Part shown: one piece after another, positions 4,931 to 5,086 of the stretch
Layout: each line of letters starts with the position of its first letter
How positions within the stretch are numbered: position 1 is the first letter of the stretch
Source of the DNA: an uncultured Lachnospiraceae bacterium
GTDB lineage: Bacteria > Bacillota > Clostridia > Lachnospirales > Lachnospiraceae
Direction: 5' to 3'
Length of the DNA: 5,086 nt
NCBI GenBank assembly: GCA_900313435.1
Contig: OMRF01000048.1
Span: 1-5,086, forward strand
The notes under the pieces: model-generated
What the model saw: only the letters and a program-made list of their open reading frames with translations
Databases searched by the model: none
Told to the model about the DNA's origin: nothing
Made by a program: the position numbers and the translations under genes

Positions 4931-4963
4931 CACGCACCTCCTCGTTTCCTTTGATGAGCAAAG
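4921..4963 (-). promoter_or_regulatory. 12-bp inverted repeat enclosing the J-domain gene's start codon and ribosome binding site
   Basis: CTTTGCTCATCA at 4921-4932 and TGATGAGCAAAG at 4952-4963 are exact reverse complements separated by 19 nt. If transcribed, the leader would fold into a 12-bp hairpin with the AUG and the first codons in the 3' arm and AGGAGG in the loop. The upstream arm can alternatively form a small 5-bp hairpin (4949-4963, CTTTG/CAAAG, 5-nt loop) that would free the start codon, so two exclusive folds exist. It could be a translational switch, or a DNA operator if transcription starts inside the repeat. Confidence 0.55.
4937..4942 (-). promoter_or_regulatory. Ribosome binding site fixing the J-domain gene start
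   Basis: AGGAGG at 4942-4937, 6 nt before the ATG at 4930, selects this start over the GTG at 4933 (3 nt spacing) and over the open frame running up to 5035. It lies in the loop of the potential 12-bp hairpin. Confidence 0.8.
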
Positions 4964-5001
4964 TGTAACTCTCAACGTGTCCAATAAAAACGGCTCGATT
5001 G

Positions 5002-5034
5002 AAAATGGACCCCCGGGACTGTCCCGGGGGTCCA
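5002..5034 (-). terminator. Probable intrinsic terminator of the upstream gene (palindrome copy 3)
   Basis: On the minus strand a perfect 14-bp-arm hairpin (5021-5034 with 5006-5019, centre 5020) is followed by only four U's (5005-5002) and a C. It lies 13 nt after the possible stop codon at 5048. The stem is very strong but the U-tract is short, so termination may be partial, allowing read-through into the J-domain operon. Confidence 0.55.
5006..5034 (+). repeat. Dispersed GC-rich palindrome, copy 3
   Basis: Identical over all 29 bases to copy 1 at 140-168 and in the same orientation, almost 4.9 kb away. The flanks AAAA before and AAA after are shared, but the rest of the surroundings is unrelated. 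Confidence 0.9.
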
Positions 5035-5047
5035 AAAAAGCGGATAA

Positions 5048-5086
5048 CTATTCAGAAAGGATCAGTGAGGCAACCCGCCTAGCCCG
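5048..5086 (-). CDS. Possible 3' end of an unidentified upstream gene
   Basis: One minus-strand frame is open from the window edge for twelve codons, reading RARRVASLILSE, then TAG at 5050-5048. The other two frames hit stops within 24 nt. A strong hairpin begins 13 nt after the stop, a normal distance for a terminator, which is the main support. Twelve codons are far too few to identify a family, and the open frame could be chance. Confidence 0.3.
   Translation of the reverse strand, partial: RARRVASLILSE

Noticed and set aside
4931..4963. CIRCE-type heat-shock operator or ROSE/fourU thermometer before the J-domain gene
   Set aside because: The arms and the 19-nt spacing do not match CIRCE (9-N9-9), and no run of U's or ROSE motif pairs with the Shine-Dalgarno sequence, which lies in the loop.
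4962..4990. Promoter of the J-domain operon with -35 TTTTTA and -10 TACACT, 17-nt spacer
   Set aside because: The match to consensus is weak (3 of 6 and 4 of 6). It is kept only as a caveat for the hairpin finding, not as a feature.
140..5034. Palindrome copies 1 and 3 as terminal inverted repeats of a 4.9-kb transposon
   Set aside because: Each copy is itself a complete palindrome next to a terminator position, the interior holds no transposase, and no target duplication is evident at the flanks.
4931..5035. 35-codon N-terminal extension of the J-domain frame up to 5035
   Set aside because: It would translate palindrome copy 3. AGGAGG lies 6 nt before the ATG at 4930.

Overview
The window looks like chromosomal DNA of a low-to-mid-GC Gram-positive anaerobe, most likely a clostridial (Lachnospiraceae/Butyrivibrio-like) bacterium. 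This is inferred from strong AGGAGG-type ribosome binding sites, sigma-A-like promoters, a Gram-positive-style lipoprotein with an acidic/Thr-rich linker, a dispersed GC-rich palindrome next to U-tracts, and a YafY-type WYL regulator. No ribosomal or other taxonomic marker is present, so the assignment is tentative. Every supported gene lies on the minus strand, and the genes are described here in transcription order, right to left.

Right edge (5086-4931): a possible 3' end of an upstream gene stops at 5048 and is followed at once by a GC-rich palindromic hairpin with a short U-tract (copy 3 of the dispersed repeat). The leader of the next gene holds a perfect 12-bp inverted repeat whose proximal arm covers that gene's start codon.

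First operon (4930-3124): a J-domain-like protein with the HPD motif between helical/coiled-coil segments, a stand-alone HIRAN-domain protein whose start overlaps it by 16 nt, and a Sel1/TPR-type repeat protein 11 nt further on. The tight packing argues for co-expression. A chaperone-recruiting J domain, a DNA-end-binding-type HIRAN domain and a protein-interaction solenoid together have no obvious textbook function; this is the least explained part of the window.

Second transcription unit (3029-213): a WYL transcriptional regulator with a good promoter and a perfect 9-bp inverted repeat over its -10 and Shine-Dalgarno region; then, coupled to it, an alpha-acetolactate decarboxylase (acetoin pathway) with a TTG start; then, after copy 2 of the palindrome, a secreted lipoprotein with an HELTH zinc-metallopeptidase motif. 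The unit ends in copy 1 of the palindrome followed by eight U's. No terminator is visible between the Sel1 gene and the WYL promoter, so the two units may partly share a transcript.

Left edge (130-1): a TATAAT box with tandem 9-bp direct repeats upstream leads to the first 19 codons of another minus-strand gene that runs out of the window. No stretch over 300 bases lacks a gene. No tRNA, rRNA, CRISPR array, transposase or recognised riboswitch was seen.
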